Notes: generated by a model from the sequence alone, not told the origin. DNA of 64,000 nucleotides from Clostridiales bacterium (GCA_012519695.1 JAAYPT010000048.1:1-64000), one strand, 5' to 3'. Positions 18,583 to 26,700 are shown, counted from the stretch's first letter. Numbers and translations: made by a program.

Positions 18583-19827
18583 ATGGTAGAATCAGCAGGA
18601 TTTAATACCTCATTATTACATAGCTGTCAAGAAGGCGATAAAAGTACAGGAGCAACACTGACACCGATTTTTCAGTCCAGTGCGTTCTATCAACCTTCTG
18701 CCAGCCAGCATGAAAAGTTATTTCACAATCAGGCACCGGGATATTCTTATACAAGATTAGGAAATCCAACCATTACAGCCTTTGAAGAAAGAATGACAAA
18801 GTTAGAAGGCGGTGTGGCTTCTATCGCATGTGCCTCCGGTATGGCAGCATTGACCAATGCACTGTTGAATATTTTACAGGCTGGAGATGAAATTGTCTCC
18901 AGTGCCAGCCTGTATGGCGGCAGTATTGATTTGTTTCGGGATTTAGAGGCATTTGGAATACACACCATTTATGTGCGAAATAACGATTGGAAACAGATTG
19001 AGGAAAGCATTACAGAAAAAACCAGAGTTATTTTTGCAGAAACCATTGGAAATCCAAGATTAGATGTAACAGATATTCGCTCCTTAAGCGAATTGGCACA
19101 TAAGCATGGACTTCCACTGATTATGGATAATACCGTTGCTACTGCATATCTGGTAAAACCATTAGAGCTGGGAGCGGATATCGTAATCAATTCCACCTCT
19201 AAGTACATCAACGGTCACAGCGATGCCATTAGCGGAGTAATTACCGATGGTGGAAGTTTTAAATGGGATGTAGAAAAATATCCGGGAATGAAAGAATTTA
19301 AGAAGTTTGGTAAATTTGCCTATACAGCAAAGCTTCGTAACGGATTGTTCCGAAACACCGGAGCATGTATGGCACCACAGACAGCTTATTATAATCTTCT
19401 TGGTATAGAGACCTTAGGACTTCGTATGGAGCGAGAGTGTGAAAATGCTTATAAACTTGCGGAATATTTAGATAGTTTAGACGGTATTGAAGTAAATTAT
19501 CCGGGACTTGCAAAAAGTCCATATCATACAATTGCAAAAGAAGAATTGGTAAGAGGATTCGGAGCGATTCTTACCATTCGTGTAGGAAGTAAGGAACGTG
19601 CATTTTCTATAATGGATCAATTAAAGATTCCAATGATTGTTTCAAATATAGGAGATACTAAGTCATTGGTTATCCATCCGGAATCAACATTGAATGTACA
19701 CAGTACAGAGGAAGAAAAAGAAAGTGCCGGAGTATTTGATGATTTGATTCGAATTAGTGTCGGAATTGAAGATATCGAAGATTTAATTGAAGATTTTAAA
19801 CAAGCAATCGAAAACAGCAACCAATAA
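18583..19827 (+). CDS. metY: O-acetylhomoserine sulfhydrylase (MetY), PLP enzyme
   Basis: Cys/Met-metabolism PLP enzyme of 414 residues. Segments are YTRLGNPTITAFEERM, CASGMAALTNALL, ETIGNPRLDVTD, and the PLP lysine in NSTSKYINGHSDAISG (about residue 206). MetY replaces the acetyl group of O-acetylhomoserine by sulfur to give homocysteine. It precedes sulfite reductase and a thiocarboxylate carrier system; in Wolinella succinogenes MetY takes sulfur from such a carrier rather than from free sulfide. Free-sulfide use and cystathionine-type reactions cannot be excluded from sequence. Confidence 0.88.
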   Translation: MVESAGFNTSLLHSCQEGDKSTGATLTPIFQSSAFYQPSASQHEKLFHNQAPGYSYTRLGNPTITAFEERMTKLEGGVASIACASGMAALTNALLNILQAGDEIVSSASLYGGSIDLFRDLEAFGIHTIYVRNNDWKQIEESITEKTRVIFAETIGNPRLDVTDIRSLSELAHKHGLPLIMDNTVATAYLVKPLELGADIVINSTSKYINGHSDAISGVITDGGSFKWDVEKYPGMKEFKKFGKFAYTAKLRNGLFRNTGACMAPQTAYYNLLGIETLGLRMERECENAYKLAEYLDSLDGIEVNYPGLAKSPYHTIAKEELVRGFGAILTIRVGSKERAFSIMDQLKIPMIVSNIGDTKSLVIHPESTLNVHSTEEEKESAGVFDDLIRISVGIEDIEDLIEDFKQAIENSNQ

Positions 19828-19854
19828 GGTAGGCGATACGAAAGGAGAAATAAG

Positions 19855-20715
19855 ATGGCAGTTGATTATGGAGCATTAAAAAAAGGCGGCTTCATGCGTC
19901 AGAAACAAAAAAATAATTTTTCTTTAAGGTTACAGGTGGTAGGAGGAACTCTTACCGCAGAAAACCTTAAAATCATTGCAGAGGTAGCAGAAAAATATGG
20001 TGATGGTCATGTTCATCTTACCTCTCGTCAGGGAGTGGAAATTCCATTTATCAAACTTGATGATATTGATGAAGTAAAGGAAGAACTGGCAAAGGGAGAC
20101 TGTCATCCGGGTGTATGTGGTCCTCGTGTTCGTACCGTTACCGCCTGTCAGGGGTCTGAAATCTGTCCAAGCGGAAATATTGATTCTTATAAAATTGCAT
20201 TGGAACTGGATAAACGGTATTTTGCAAGAGAATTGCCTCATAAGTTTAAGTTTGGTGTAACAGGATGTCAGAACAACTGCTTAAAGGCAGAAGAAAATGA
20301 CGTAGGAATCAAAGGAGCACAAATCGTAAACTGGAAAAAAGAAGACTGCATTATGTGCGGTGTCTGTGAGAAGGCCTGTCGTGAAGGTGCCATTACCATT
20401 CAGAACGGCAATATCACCCTGGATGAGCAAAAATGTAATAACTGCGGAAGATGTGTAAAGTCATGTCCAACCGATGCATGGGAAGGAACTCCGGGATTTA
20501 TGGTATCCTTCGGAGGAACTTTCGGAAATCATATCAGTGAAGGAAAGTCTTTACTTCCTGTTATTACAAGTGAAGAACAGTTGTATCGTGTAACAGATGC
20601 AGCAATTCAGTTCTTTGATGACTATGCAAATCCGGGAGAAAGATTTAAGTTTACCATTGACAGAGTAGGCGTTGACAAATTAGAAAAAGTATTGAAGGAG
20701 GCATATAATGGCTGA
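19855..20715 (+). CDS. Compact siroheme sulfite reductase with fused 2x[4Fe-4S] ferredoxin domain
   Basis: A 286-residue enzyme expected to reduce sulfite to sulfide with six electrons. The siroheme/4Fe-4S ligands are C98-x5-C104 in TACQGSEICPSGN and C138-x3-C142 in GCQNNCLKA. A ferredoxin insert follows with C165/168/171/175 and C194/197/200/204. The N-terminal half carries LTSRQGVEIP, as in sulfite and nitrite reductases. The size matches the small AsrC/Fsr-C-type enzymes rather than the ~550-residue assimilatory CysI. Its place between MetY and TusA/carrier genes makes it the sulfide source of the operon. It overlaps tusA by 8 bp. Confidence 0.85.
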   Translation: MAVDYGALKKGGFMRQKQKNNFSLRLQVVGGTLTAENLKIIAEVAEKYGDGHVHLTSRQGVEIPFIKLDDIDEVKEELAKGDCHPGVCGPRVRTVTACQGSEICPSGNIDSYKIALELDKRYFARELPHKFKFGVTGCQNNCLKAEENDVGIKGAQIVNWKKEDCIMCGVCEKACREGAITIQNGNITLDEQKCNNCGRCVKSCPTDAWEGTPGFMVSFGGTFGNHISEGKSLLPVITSEEQLYRVTDAAIQFFDDYANPGERFKFTIDRVGVDKLEKVLKEAYNG

Positions 20716-20953
20716 TTATGTAATTGATGAAAGAGTAGATATTACCGATGTGGTTTGCCCAATGACCTTTGTAAAGGCAAAAGTGGCAATGGAAGAATTG
20801 GAAATTGGTCAGGTACTTGCAATTACCATGAATGATGGTGAGCCGGTACAGAACGTACCAAGAAGTTTTAAAGAAGAAGGTCAGCAGATTTTAAAACTGA
20901 TTGATAATGAAAACGGAACTTATGATTTGATAGTGAAAAAGTTAGAAGACTAG
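20708..20953 (+). CDS. TusA-family sulfurtransferase
   Basis: An 81-residue protein with the TusA (SirA-like) fold pattern: VDITDVVCPMTFVKAKVAME, whose C-P-x-x motif has the sulfur-accepting Cys at position 17, then MNDGEPVQNVPRSFKEEG and a beta-strand end. TusA proteins carry persulfide sulfur between enzymes. The start overlaps the sulfite reductase gene by 8 bp, so it may pass the reduced sulfur from the reductase to the E1/carrier pair or simply modulate sulfur flux. The partner is inferred from position only. Confidence 0.85.
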   Translation: MADYVIDERVDITDVVCPMTFVKAKVAMEELEIGQVLAITMNDGEPVQNVPRSFKEEGQQILKLIDNENGTYDLIVKKLED

Positions 20954-20963
20954 AGGTGAAAAA

Positions 20964-21281
20964 ATGGCAGCAAGAGTAAATCAAGAGCAGTTTGAGACAG
21001 AAGTGTTAAAAAGTGCAATCCCGGTATTAGCCGAGTTTTATTCAGATTCTTGTATTCCTTGCAAGCAATTATCCCCGATTTTAGGAGATATCGAAGATGA
21101 CTATGAAGATAAGGTGAAAGTAGTAAAAATCAATGTAAACTTTGATAGTGATCTTGCAGCACAATATGAGGTAATGGCATCTCCCACAATCTTATTTTTC
21201 AAGGATGGTGCAGAAGTAAAACGGACACGCGGTCTGGTAAAAAAAGAAGAATTGGAAACAATTATTAAAACATTAATATAA
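20964..21281 (+). CDS. Thioredoxin-family protein with CIPC active site
   Basis: A 105-residue thioredoxin-fold protein with redox motif CIPC at residues 30-33 (FYSDSCIPCKQLSP) and the cis-Pro region MASPTILFFKDG. The usual tryptophan before the first cysteine is replaced by Ser, so it is a divergent thioredoxin. In this operon it could reduce the APS reductase or sulfite reductase, or keep carrier and TusA thiols reduced. It lies 10 bp after tusA with a normal ribosome site. Confidence 0.87.
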   Translation: MAARVNQEQFETEVLKSAIPVLAEFYSDSCIPCKQLSPILGDIEDDYEDKVKVVKINVNFDSDLAAQYEVMASPTILFFKDGAEVKRTRGLVKKEELETIIKTLI

Positions 21282-21298
21282 AATCATGGAGGAAGAAA

Positions 21299-21508
21299 AT
21301 GAAAGCAACAATCGCAGGAGTAAACAAAGAAATCGCAGAAGGAACAACAATTGCAAAATTAATCGTGGATGAAAAAGTAGAAAACGCAGAATATGTAACT
21401 GTTACCTTGAACGACGACTTCTTAGACAAGGAAGCATTTGAAACTACAGTCATCAAAGAAGGAGATAATATCGAATTCTTATACTTCATGGGAGGAGGAG
21501 CTTTTTAA
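21299..21508 (+). CDS. hcyS: ThiS/MoaD-like sulfur carrier protein with masked C-terminus (HcyS-like)
   Basis: A 69-residue ubiquitin-like beta-grasp protein. Sulfur carriers end in Gly-Gly, which is adenylated and thiocarboxylated; here the tail is MGGGAF, so Ala68-Phe69 follow the glycines and must be removed. That matches HcyS of Wolinella, which carries an extra C-terminal residue cut off by the metalloprotease HcyD. The E1-like enzyme starts at the last base of this gene and a JAMM protease follows. The carrier would supply sulfur to MetY. The assignment rests on tail, neighbours and family knowledge; a role in thiamin synthesis is less likely because no thiG or thiH is near. Confidence 0.75.
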   Translation: MKATIAGVNKEIAEGTTIAKLIVDEKVENAEYVTVTLNDDFLDKEAFETTVIKEGDNIEFLYFMGGGAF

Positions 21509-22314
21509 TGGCATTTACAAGTGAACAAATGGAGCGCTACTCCAGACACATTATTTTACAGGAAGTCGGCGTAAAGGGACAGAAGAAACTGTTAAACAGT
21601 AAAGTCCTGATTATCGGTGCCGGCGGATTAGGAGCACCGGCAGCAATGTATCTTGCAGCAGCAGGTGTAGGAACCATCGGAATTGCCGATGCAGATGAAG
21701 TGGATTTATCCAATCTTCAAAGACAGATTATCCATGCAACCAAAGATGTTGGTAAGGCAAAGGTAAAATCAGCAAAAGAAACCATCAATGAGATGAACCC
21801 GGATGTAACTGTAAATACATATCGTACCTTTGTTACGTCAGAAAATATTATGGACTTAATCAAAGACTATGACTTTATTATTGATGGAACAGATAATTTT
21901 CCGGCAAAATTCTTAATAAACGATGCTTGTGTTATGGCGAAAAAGCCATTTTCCCATGCCGGAATCATTCGTTTTCAGGGACAGTTAATGACTTATGTTC
22001 CGGGAGAAGGACCATGCTATCGTTGTGTATTTAAGAATCCACCACCAAAGGACGCAGTACCAACCTGTAAGCAGGCAGGTGTTATCGGAGCTATGGGTGG
22101 AGTTATCGGAAGCCTTCAGGCAATGGAAGCAATTAAATATATCGTAGGTGTAGGAGATCTTTTAACAGGAAAGCTTTTAACTTACGATGCATTGAAAATG
22201 GAATTCCGTACCGTAAAATTACCAAAGAAAGTAAAAGATTGTCCAATTTGTGGAGAACACCCAACAATTACACAGTTGATTGATTATGAGCAGATAGAGT
22301 GTGACGGAAAATAA
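21508..22314 (+). CDS. hcyF: E1-like adenylyltransferase of ThiF/MoeB/HesA family (HcyF-like)
   Basis: A 268-residue enzyme that would adenylate the C-terminal glycine of the neighbouring carrier. Nucleotide fold G37-A-G-G-L-G42, acidic loop DADEVDLSNLQRQ, Asp in IIDGTDN and a likely catalytic Cys187 in VPTCKQAG are visible. Two C-x2-C pairs (C170/C173 and C245/C248) bind structural zinc. No rhodanese domain is fused, so sulfur probably comes from free bisulfide or TusA. The start (21508) overlaps the last base of the carrier stop codon, pointing to a fixed pair. Confidence 0.83.
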   Translation: MAFTSEQMERYSRHIILQEVGVKGQKKLLNSKVLIIGAGGLGAPAAMYLAAAGVGTIGIADADEVDLSNLQRQIIHATKDVGKAKVKSAKETINEMNPDVTVNTYRTFVTSENIMDLIKDYDFIIDGTDNFPAKFLINDACVMAKKPFSHAGIIRFQGQLMTYVPGEGPCYRCVFKNPPPKDAVPTCKQAGVIGAMGGVIGSLQAMEAIKYIVGVGDLLTGKLLTYDALKMEFRTVKLPKKVKDCPICGEHPTITQLIDYEQIECDGK

Positions 22315-22334
22315 AATCATTAAGGAGGAGCCAG

Positions 22335-22748
22335 ATGTTATATTTAAAACAGCAGGATTATGAAAAAATACTGGAACATTGCAAAAAAGGATTACCAAAT
22401 GAGTCTTGTGGGCTTATTGGTGGCAGAAAAGAAGAAGAAAATCAGTATGTAGAAAAAGTATATCTGCTGACAAATGTGGATGCAAGTCGCGAGCATTTTT
22501 CTATGGATCCAAAGGAACAGTTAGCAGCCGTAAAGGATATGCGCACCAATGGTTATGAACCTTTAGGAAATTTCCATTCGCATCCGGAATCTCCTTCTCG
22601 TCCATCTGAAGAAGATAAGAGACTTGCGTATGATTCAAAGGCAAATTATTTAATTCTTTCTTTAATGGAGGAAAACAATCCGGTTTTAAAGGCTTTTCGG
22701 ATTGACGAGGAGAAAAATGTAACAATAGAGCCAATTGAAATAATTTGA
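22335..22748 (+). CDS. hcyD: JAMM/MPN+ metalloprotease (HcyD/Mec+ type)
   Basis: A 137-residue zinc protease. The JAMM motif is complete: Glu23 (NESCGLIGG), His81-Ser-His83, Ser91 and Asp94 (HSHP...PSEED). Bacterial enzymes of this type trim residues from the C-terminus of ThiS-like carriers, or release cysteine or homocysteine joined to the carrier. Here it is last in the operon, behind a carrier with a GGGAF tail, so it likely removes Ala-Phe and then frees homocysteine from the carrier. The start follows AAGGAGGAG. Confidence 0.83.
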   Translation: MLYLKQQDYEKILEHCKKGLPNESCGLIGGRKEEENQYVEKVYLLTNVDASREHFSMDPKEQLAAVKDMRTNGYEPLGNFHSHPESPSRPSEEDKRLAYDSKANYLILSLMEENNPVLKAFRIDEEKNVTIEPIEII

Positions 22749-22826
22749 CGAACTTCCAAATAAATGATAAAATTTAAGAAATATTATGCTTAAATAGGGT
22801 AATTAAGTATTTGGGAGAAGAGAAAC

Positions 22827-25316
22827 GTGAGAGAAGAACTATTCCAGCCGAGAGAACTGAAAAGACAGCGGATTAATGAGTGCCTCGCAGAGGCAGTCAA
22901 GTTGCCACTGTGCATTGTGCAGGCATCCGCAGGAATGGGGAAGAAGACTGCCGTACGAGATTTTTTAGAAGAAGCAGGAGTACGATATTTTTGGTATTCT
23001 TTAAAAGAAGACCAATGTGATGATGAATGGATATGGAAACGAATCACAGAAGTTCTCGCACAGGAAGTAAAGGAAGAAGTGCGAGAATTTCTGGAAACTT
23101 GTTTCCCAAAGACCCCACAGGAAAGACAGAATTTTATACATCAGCTAAATCGAAGCGTACAAAAAGAAACAATCATAGTAATTGAAAATGAATATCAGGA
23201 CACCCACAGCGAAGAATTTGATTTTTTGCTGGAAGACATTGCTGAGGCAGAGTTAGAACATCTGCATATTGTTTTAATCTGTCAGCGATTGTCTGGTTTT
23301 CGTTGTGGTAAGCTGATTTTAGATAGAAAATGTACTGTAATTCGTAAGAATATATTGAGTTTTACAGAAGAAGAAATCGGCACCTATTTTAAAATCAATG
23401 GGATAGATTTACCCTTTAAGGAAAGAAAGGCAATCTATCAATATACAGAAGGCTGGACTTCTGTCATATGTCTGATTTTAATTGATTATATGCGAACCGG
23501 AGAATTAAACAGCTTTTTCAGTGCATGGAATTTTATGAAGGAATTGGTATTTGATGAGTTATCTGAGACAGAACGTGAGATTATTATGAAATTGTCTCCA
23601 CTTGAGAATTTTACCATGCAGGAAGCAATTTATGTGACACAGATGCCGGAGTGCCGAATAGAATTACAGAATTGTGCATTAGAGACTAATTTTATGGAAT
23701 ACGATATGGTGACTCGAACATTTCGACTTCACCATTTATTGCGATTAATTGCAGAAAAAGAATATACAGATCGAGGAAATTCTGTAAATGAAGTTTGGAA
23801 ACGTTCTGCTATGTGGGAAGAGCGTCAGGGAAAAATGACGGTCGCAATTCAAAATTATATTAAAATAGGTGAAGAACAGGAAGTTTTCCGTGTATTAGAA
23901 AGTGAAAATGCATTAGAACTTTATCGAACCATACCCAAGGTATTTGAAAACTTTTTCAGAGGTGTATCAGTAGAAGAAAAGTTGACGCATTTAAAGGCAT
24001 ATTTAATATATATTTATTACTGGGAAGTATATGGCGTAATGGAAAATGCCCGTAGAGATTTTCAAGAGACTGAGAAATACTTTTATGAAAAAGGAATGGA
24101 TAAAAATCCTCAAAATAAGCGAATGTTAGGTGAAATGCTGATTATGCGCAGCATTATGAGTATTGATGATGTGGGCAAAATGGCAGAGACAATCCAACAG
24201 GCTTATGAAGTGTTAGATGGAAGACCATCTGAGATATTTAACGAGCGGTTTATTGCTATGTTTATGGTACCGGAGCTATATGGAATTTATTATAGCGAGG
24301 CAGGAAAACTTCTGAGTTCCATTGAAAAGATAAAAGAGTTCAGCAGATATTACCTGGCACTGGTGAATGCAAAGGATTCCGGTTGGGAATGGATGGCAGA
24401 AGGTGAGTACTGTTATTTAATGGGCGATGTGCAAAAAGCCGTGGAAATCAGTGAAATTGCTTTTCAGAAGGCTTGTTTCCGCAAGGAAGCAGCGGCGATT
24501 ATTAGTACCGCATTCTTAAAAATGAAGTGTTACATATATCTTGGAAAATATACAGAATTGGTGGAATGCCTCAATGTATTAGAAGAGGCAGGAAGTGCCA
24601 TCAATAAAAGAGAAACCATTACAGTGCTGTATGATTTGGTAAATGGATATATCCGACAGTGTATGGGAGAACCGGGAATTGCAGAATGGCTTAAGAATTA
24701 TGAGCTTATTTCCTATAATAATTACTTTAAAATTACCTGTGCAGGAAGTGTTACCTACGGTAGAATTTTGATGGAAGAAGGAAAATATGCACAATTGACA
24801 GCTATTGCAGAAGATATGATGGAGTATCAGGAATGGAGCTCTAGCTGTTATTTACGGATAAAGGGCGGAGTTTATCTGACTATCGCCAAATACCATCTTT
24901 TCGGAGAAGAGGCAGCCAGAGAAGAATTAGAGAAAGTACTGAAAGTGGCACAAAAAGATGAACTGGTTGCATTGTTTATGGAGAATGCCGGAGAGCTTTT
25001 GCCAATTTTGAAGTTAGTAGAAGATGAAGAGATAGACCGAGAGTACCTTAAAATGGTGATTTTTCATTGCCAGCAGTATCAGACAGGTCAGAATCTTGTT
25101 TTGAATAAGGGAGAAGGTCAAAAAGAAGCAAGTTTGTTGACAGAGCGAGAATTAGAGATTCTTCAGCTTGTCAAAACCGGTTATAAAAACGGTGAAATTG
25201 GAAAAACTTTAAATATAGCTACTGTTACGGTAGAAAAAGCATTATCCAATATATATCGAAAGTTAAATGTAAAAGGAAGAACTGAGGCAGTAAAAAAAAT
25301 AGAAAAAGTATTGTAA
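22827..25316 (+). CDS. MalT/LuxR-like STAND transcriptional regulator with degenerate P-loop
   Basis: An 829-residue regulator: N-terminal NTPase (about 25-300), a long helical repeat region (about 330-730) and a C-terminal LuxR helix-turn-helix (about 765-829; LLTERELEILQLVKTGYKNG, KLNVKGRTEAVKKI). The Walker A segment reads ASAGMGKKT at residues 33-41: lysine 40 stands where Ser or Thr normally binds Mg-nucleotide. Walker B is weak too (IIVIENEY). ATP use may therefore be altered. The start is GTG at 22827 after GGGAGAAG. It follows the sulfur operon by 78 bp; whether it controls it or the downstream ldh is unknown. Confidence 0.8.
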   Translation: MREELFQPRELKRQRINECLAEAVKLPLCIVQASAGMGKKTAVRDFLEEAGVRYFWYSLKEDQCDDEWIWKRITEVLAQEVKEEVREFLETCFPKTPQERQNFIHQLNRSVQKETIIVIENEYQDTHSEEFDFLLEDIAEAELEHLHIVLICQRLSGFRCGKLILDRKCTVIRKNILSFTEEEIGTYFKINGIDLPFKERKAIYQYTEGWTSVICLILIDYMRTGELNSFFSAWNFMKELVFDELSETEREIIMKLSPLENFTMQEAIYVTQMPECRIELQNCALETNFMEYDMVTRTFRLHHLLRLIAEKEYTDRGNSVNEVWKRSAMWEERQGKMTVAIQNYIKIGEEQEVFRVLESENALELYRTIPKVFENFFRGVSVEEKLTHLKAYLIYIYYWEVYGVMENARRDFQETEKYFYEKGMDKNPQNKRMLGEMLIMRSIMSIDDVGKMAETIQQAYEVLDGRPSEIFNERFIAMFMVPELYGIYYSEAGKLLSSIEKIKEFSRYYLALVNAKDSGWEWMAEGEYCYLMGDVQKAVEISEIAFQKACFRKEAAAIISTAFLKMKCYIYLGKYTELVECLNVLEEAGSAINKRETITVLYDLVNGYIRQCMGEPGIAEWLKNYELISYNNYFKITCAGSVTYGRILMEEGKYAQLTAIAEDMMEYQEWSSSCYLRIKGGVYLTIAKYHLFGEEAAREELEKVLKVAQKDELVALFMENAGELLPILKLVEDEEIDREYLKMVIFHCQQYQTGQNLVLNKGEGQKEASLLTERELEILQLVKTGYKNGEIGKTLNIATVTVEKALSNIYRKLNVKGRTEAVKKIEKVL

Positions 25317-25317
25317 G

Positions 25318-25374
25318 CTCCATACCTAATTTTCTGTAAAAATATATGGAGTTCCATAATAGAAAAATATGGAA
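25318..25374. repeat. Tandem CCATA/TATGG inverted repeats upstream of the ldh leader
   Basis: Two adjacent inverted repeats: CTCCATA (25318-25324) with TATGGAG (25345-25351), and TTCCATA (25352-25358) with TATGGAA (25368-25374). They end 8 bp before the TATAAT at 25383. The first may act as a weak terminator for the regulator gene, but the tandem arrangement looks more like operator sites. Confidence 0.45.
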
Positions 25375-25382
25375 TTATTGTG

Positions 25383-25511
25383 TATAATACAAGAGAACTT
25401 TGTGAAGAGGGGTTACCTGATATCGGTGAGGGGGATATCAGGCGACAAGAAAATTAGGGCGAGTATTTACGCATAGAGTTAGGAGCATTACGTTTCGTAG
25501 TGCTTCTTTTT
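25383..25511 (+). ncRNA. Structured leader or small RNA ending in a terminator, upstream of ldh
   Basis: After a TATAAT at 25383-25388 (no clear -35) the sequence holds a 9-bp perfect hairpin, CCTGATATC (25416-25424) with GATATCAGG (25434-25442) around a G-rich loop, then about 40 unpaired bases, then an intrinsic terminator at 25482-25511. No open reading frame of note is visible. The layout, promoter-structured RNA-terminator-gene, is that of a riboswitch or other attenuator, or of an independent small RNA. I do not recognise a known riboswitch class. The full gene-free stretch is 25317-25671. Confidence 0.45.
25482..25511 (+). terminator. Intrinsic terminator inside the ldh upstream region
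   Basis: GGAGCATTACG, loop TTT, CGTAGTGCTTC (one G-T pair), then five T. It lies 160 bp before the ldh start and would cut transcription from the 25383 promoter, making conditional read-through possible. Confidence 0.65.
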
Positions 25512-25558
25512 GGTATGTGATAAAATAATTCATGTATGAAAGAAAAAACACACAAAGC

Positions 25559-25583
25559 ATACTGTATATAGTATACTGTATAC
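25559..25583. promoter_or_regulatory. Direct repeat ATACTGTATA x2, likely operator before ldh
   Basis: ATACTGTATA occurs at 25559-25568 and 25573-25582, one per 14 bp. The second is part of GTATAC-T-GTATAC, a palindrome. Both copies resemble -10 boxes, so this may be a promoter with an embedded operator. It lies downstream of the terminator and upstream of ldh, so ldh may also have its own start here. Confidence 0.45.
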
Positions 25584-25671
25584 AAGAAATCCGAGAATGA
25601 AACAGCAGGATTTTAGAAACACTATAAAATACGATACCAAATAACAATTTCAATTAAAGAAAGGAGTCCAT

Positions 25672-26649
25672 ATGGAAAAAATTCAATTAGAAAAAGATTG
25701 TGGATGTGTAAATTTAAGAAAAGTTGCAATGATTGGCTGTGGTTTTGTAGGTTCTGCTTCCGCATTTAGTTTAATGCAGAGTGGAATGTTTTCTGAAATG
25801 GTGCTGATTGATGCAGATAAAGAAAAGGCAGAAGGAGAAGCATTGGATATCAGCCACGGTGTACCATTTGCAAGACCGATGAAGATTTATGCGGGAGACT
25901 ATGATGATATTGTAGATGCAGCTATTATTGTAATTACCGCAGGAGCTAATCAAAAGCCGGGTGAGACCAGATTGGATTTGGTGCGCAAGAACATCGGTAT
26001 TTTTAAATCTATTATTCCGGAGATTGCAAAACGTAATTGTCAGGGAATTTTACTGGTTGTATCGAACCCGGTAGATATTCTCACCTATACCGCATTAAAA
26101 TTAAGCGGATTTGAAGAAAACAGAGTTATCGGTTCCGGTACTGTTTTGGATACTGCACGTTTGAAATATATGTTAGGAGAACATTTGCAGGTAGACAGCC
26201 GAAGCGTACATGCATTTATTATCGGAGAACATGGAGATAGTGAAATTGCGGCATGGAGTAGTGCAAATGTATCGGGAATTGCAGTGGATGATTTCTGTGA
26301 AATGCGTGGACACTATCAGCATGATGAAGCAACAGAACGAATTGCAGAAAATGTAAAAAACAGTGCCTATGAGATTATTTCTAAGAAACATGCAACTTAT
26401 TATGGAATTGCTATGGCAGTACGAAGAATTTGTGAGGCAATTTTAAGGGATGAGAAGTCAATCATGCCAATTTCCAGTATGATGCACGGAGAATATGGAA
26501 TCGAAGACATTGTATTATCTATGCCTGCGATTGTAGGAAAACATGGTATGGAGAATCGAGTACCGATTTCTTTAGATCAGGATGAAATTAAGAAATTAAA
26601 AAAATCAGCAGATATTTTGAAGGACATATTAAAAGAGCACGAACTTTAA
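25672..26649 (+). CDS. ldh: L-lactate dehydrogenase
   Basis: NAD-dependent dehydrogenase of 325 residues. The Rossmann motif is G22-C-G-F-V-G27 in MIGCGFVGSASAF. The specificity loop is NQKPGETRLDLV, where Gln marks lactate rather than malate dehydrogenase (which has Arg). SNPVDILTYTA, SGTVLDTARL and the catalytic-His segment IIGEHGDSEIAAWS are intact. It reduces pyruvate to L-lactate and recycles NADH during fermentation. An N-terminal extension of about 15 residues (with Cys-Gly-Cys) precedes the fold. The start follows AAAGGAGTCC. Confidence 0.92.
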   Translation: MEKIQLEKDCGCVNLRKVAMIGCGFVGSASAFSLMQSGMFSEMVLIDADKEKAEGEALDISHGVPFARPMKIYAGDYDDIVDAAIIVITAGANQKPGETRLDLVRKNIGIFKSIIPEIAKRNCQGILLVVSNPVDILTYTALKLSGFEENRVIGSGTVLDTARLKYMLGEHLQVDSRSVHAFIIGEHGDSEIAAWSSANVSGIAVDDFCEMRGHYQHDEATERIAENVKNSAYEIISKKHATYYGIAMAVRRICEAILRDEKSIMPISSMMHGEYGIEDIVLSMPAIVGKHGMENRVPISLDQDEIKKLKKSADILKDILKEHEL

Positions 26650-26660
26650 AATAAGAGATT

Positions 26661-26700
26661 AGCCACAGGGACTTTGTATATAAGAAACTGTGGCTGATTT
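26661..26700 (+). terminator. Hairpin after ldh
   Basis: AGCCACAG (26661-26668) pairs perfectly with CTGTGGCT (26688-26695), followed by a T-rich but interrupted tail (GATTTGTTGTTT). It is probably the ldh terminator. Confidence 0.55.

Noticed and set aside
21299-22748. Thiamin biosynthesis as the role of the ThiS/ThiF pair
   Set aside because: No thiG, thiH, thiO or thiE is nearby and the carrier tail is capped; the neighbours metY, sulfite reductase and a JAMM protease point to homocysteine synthesis.
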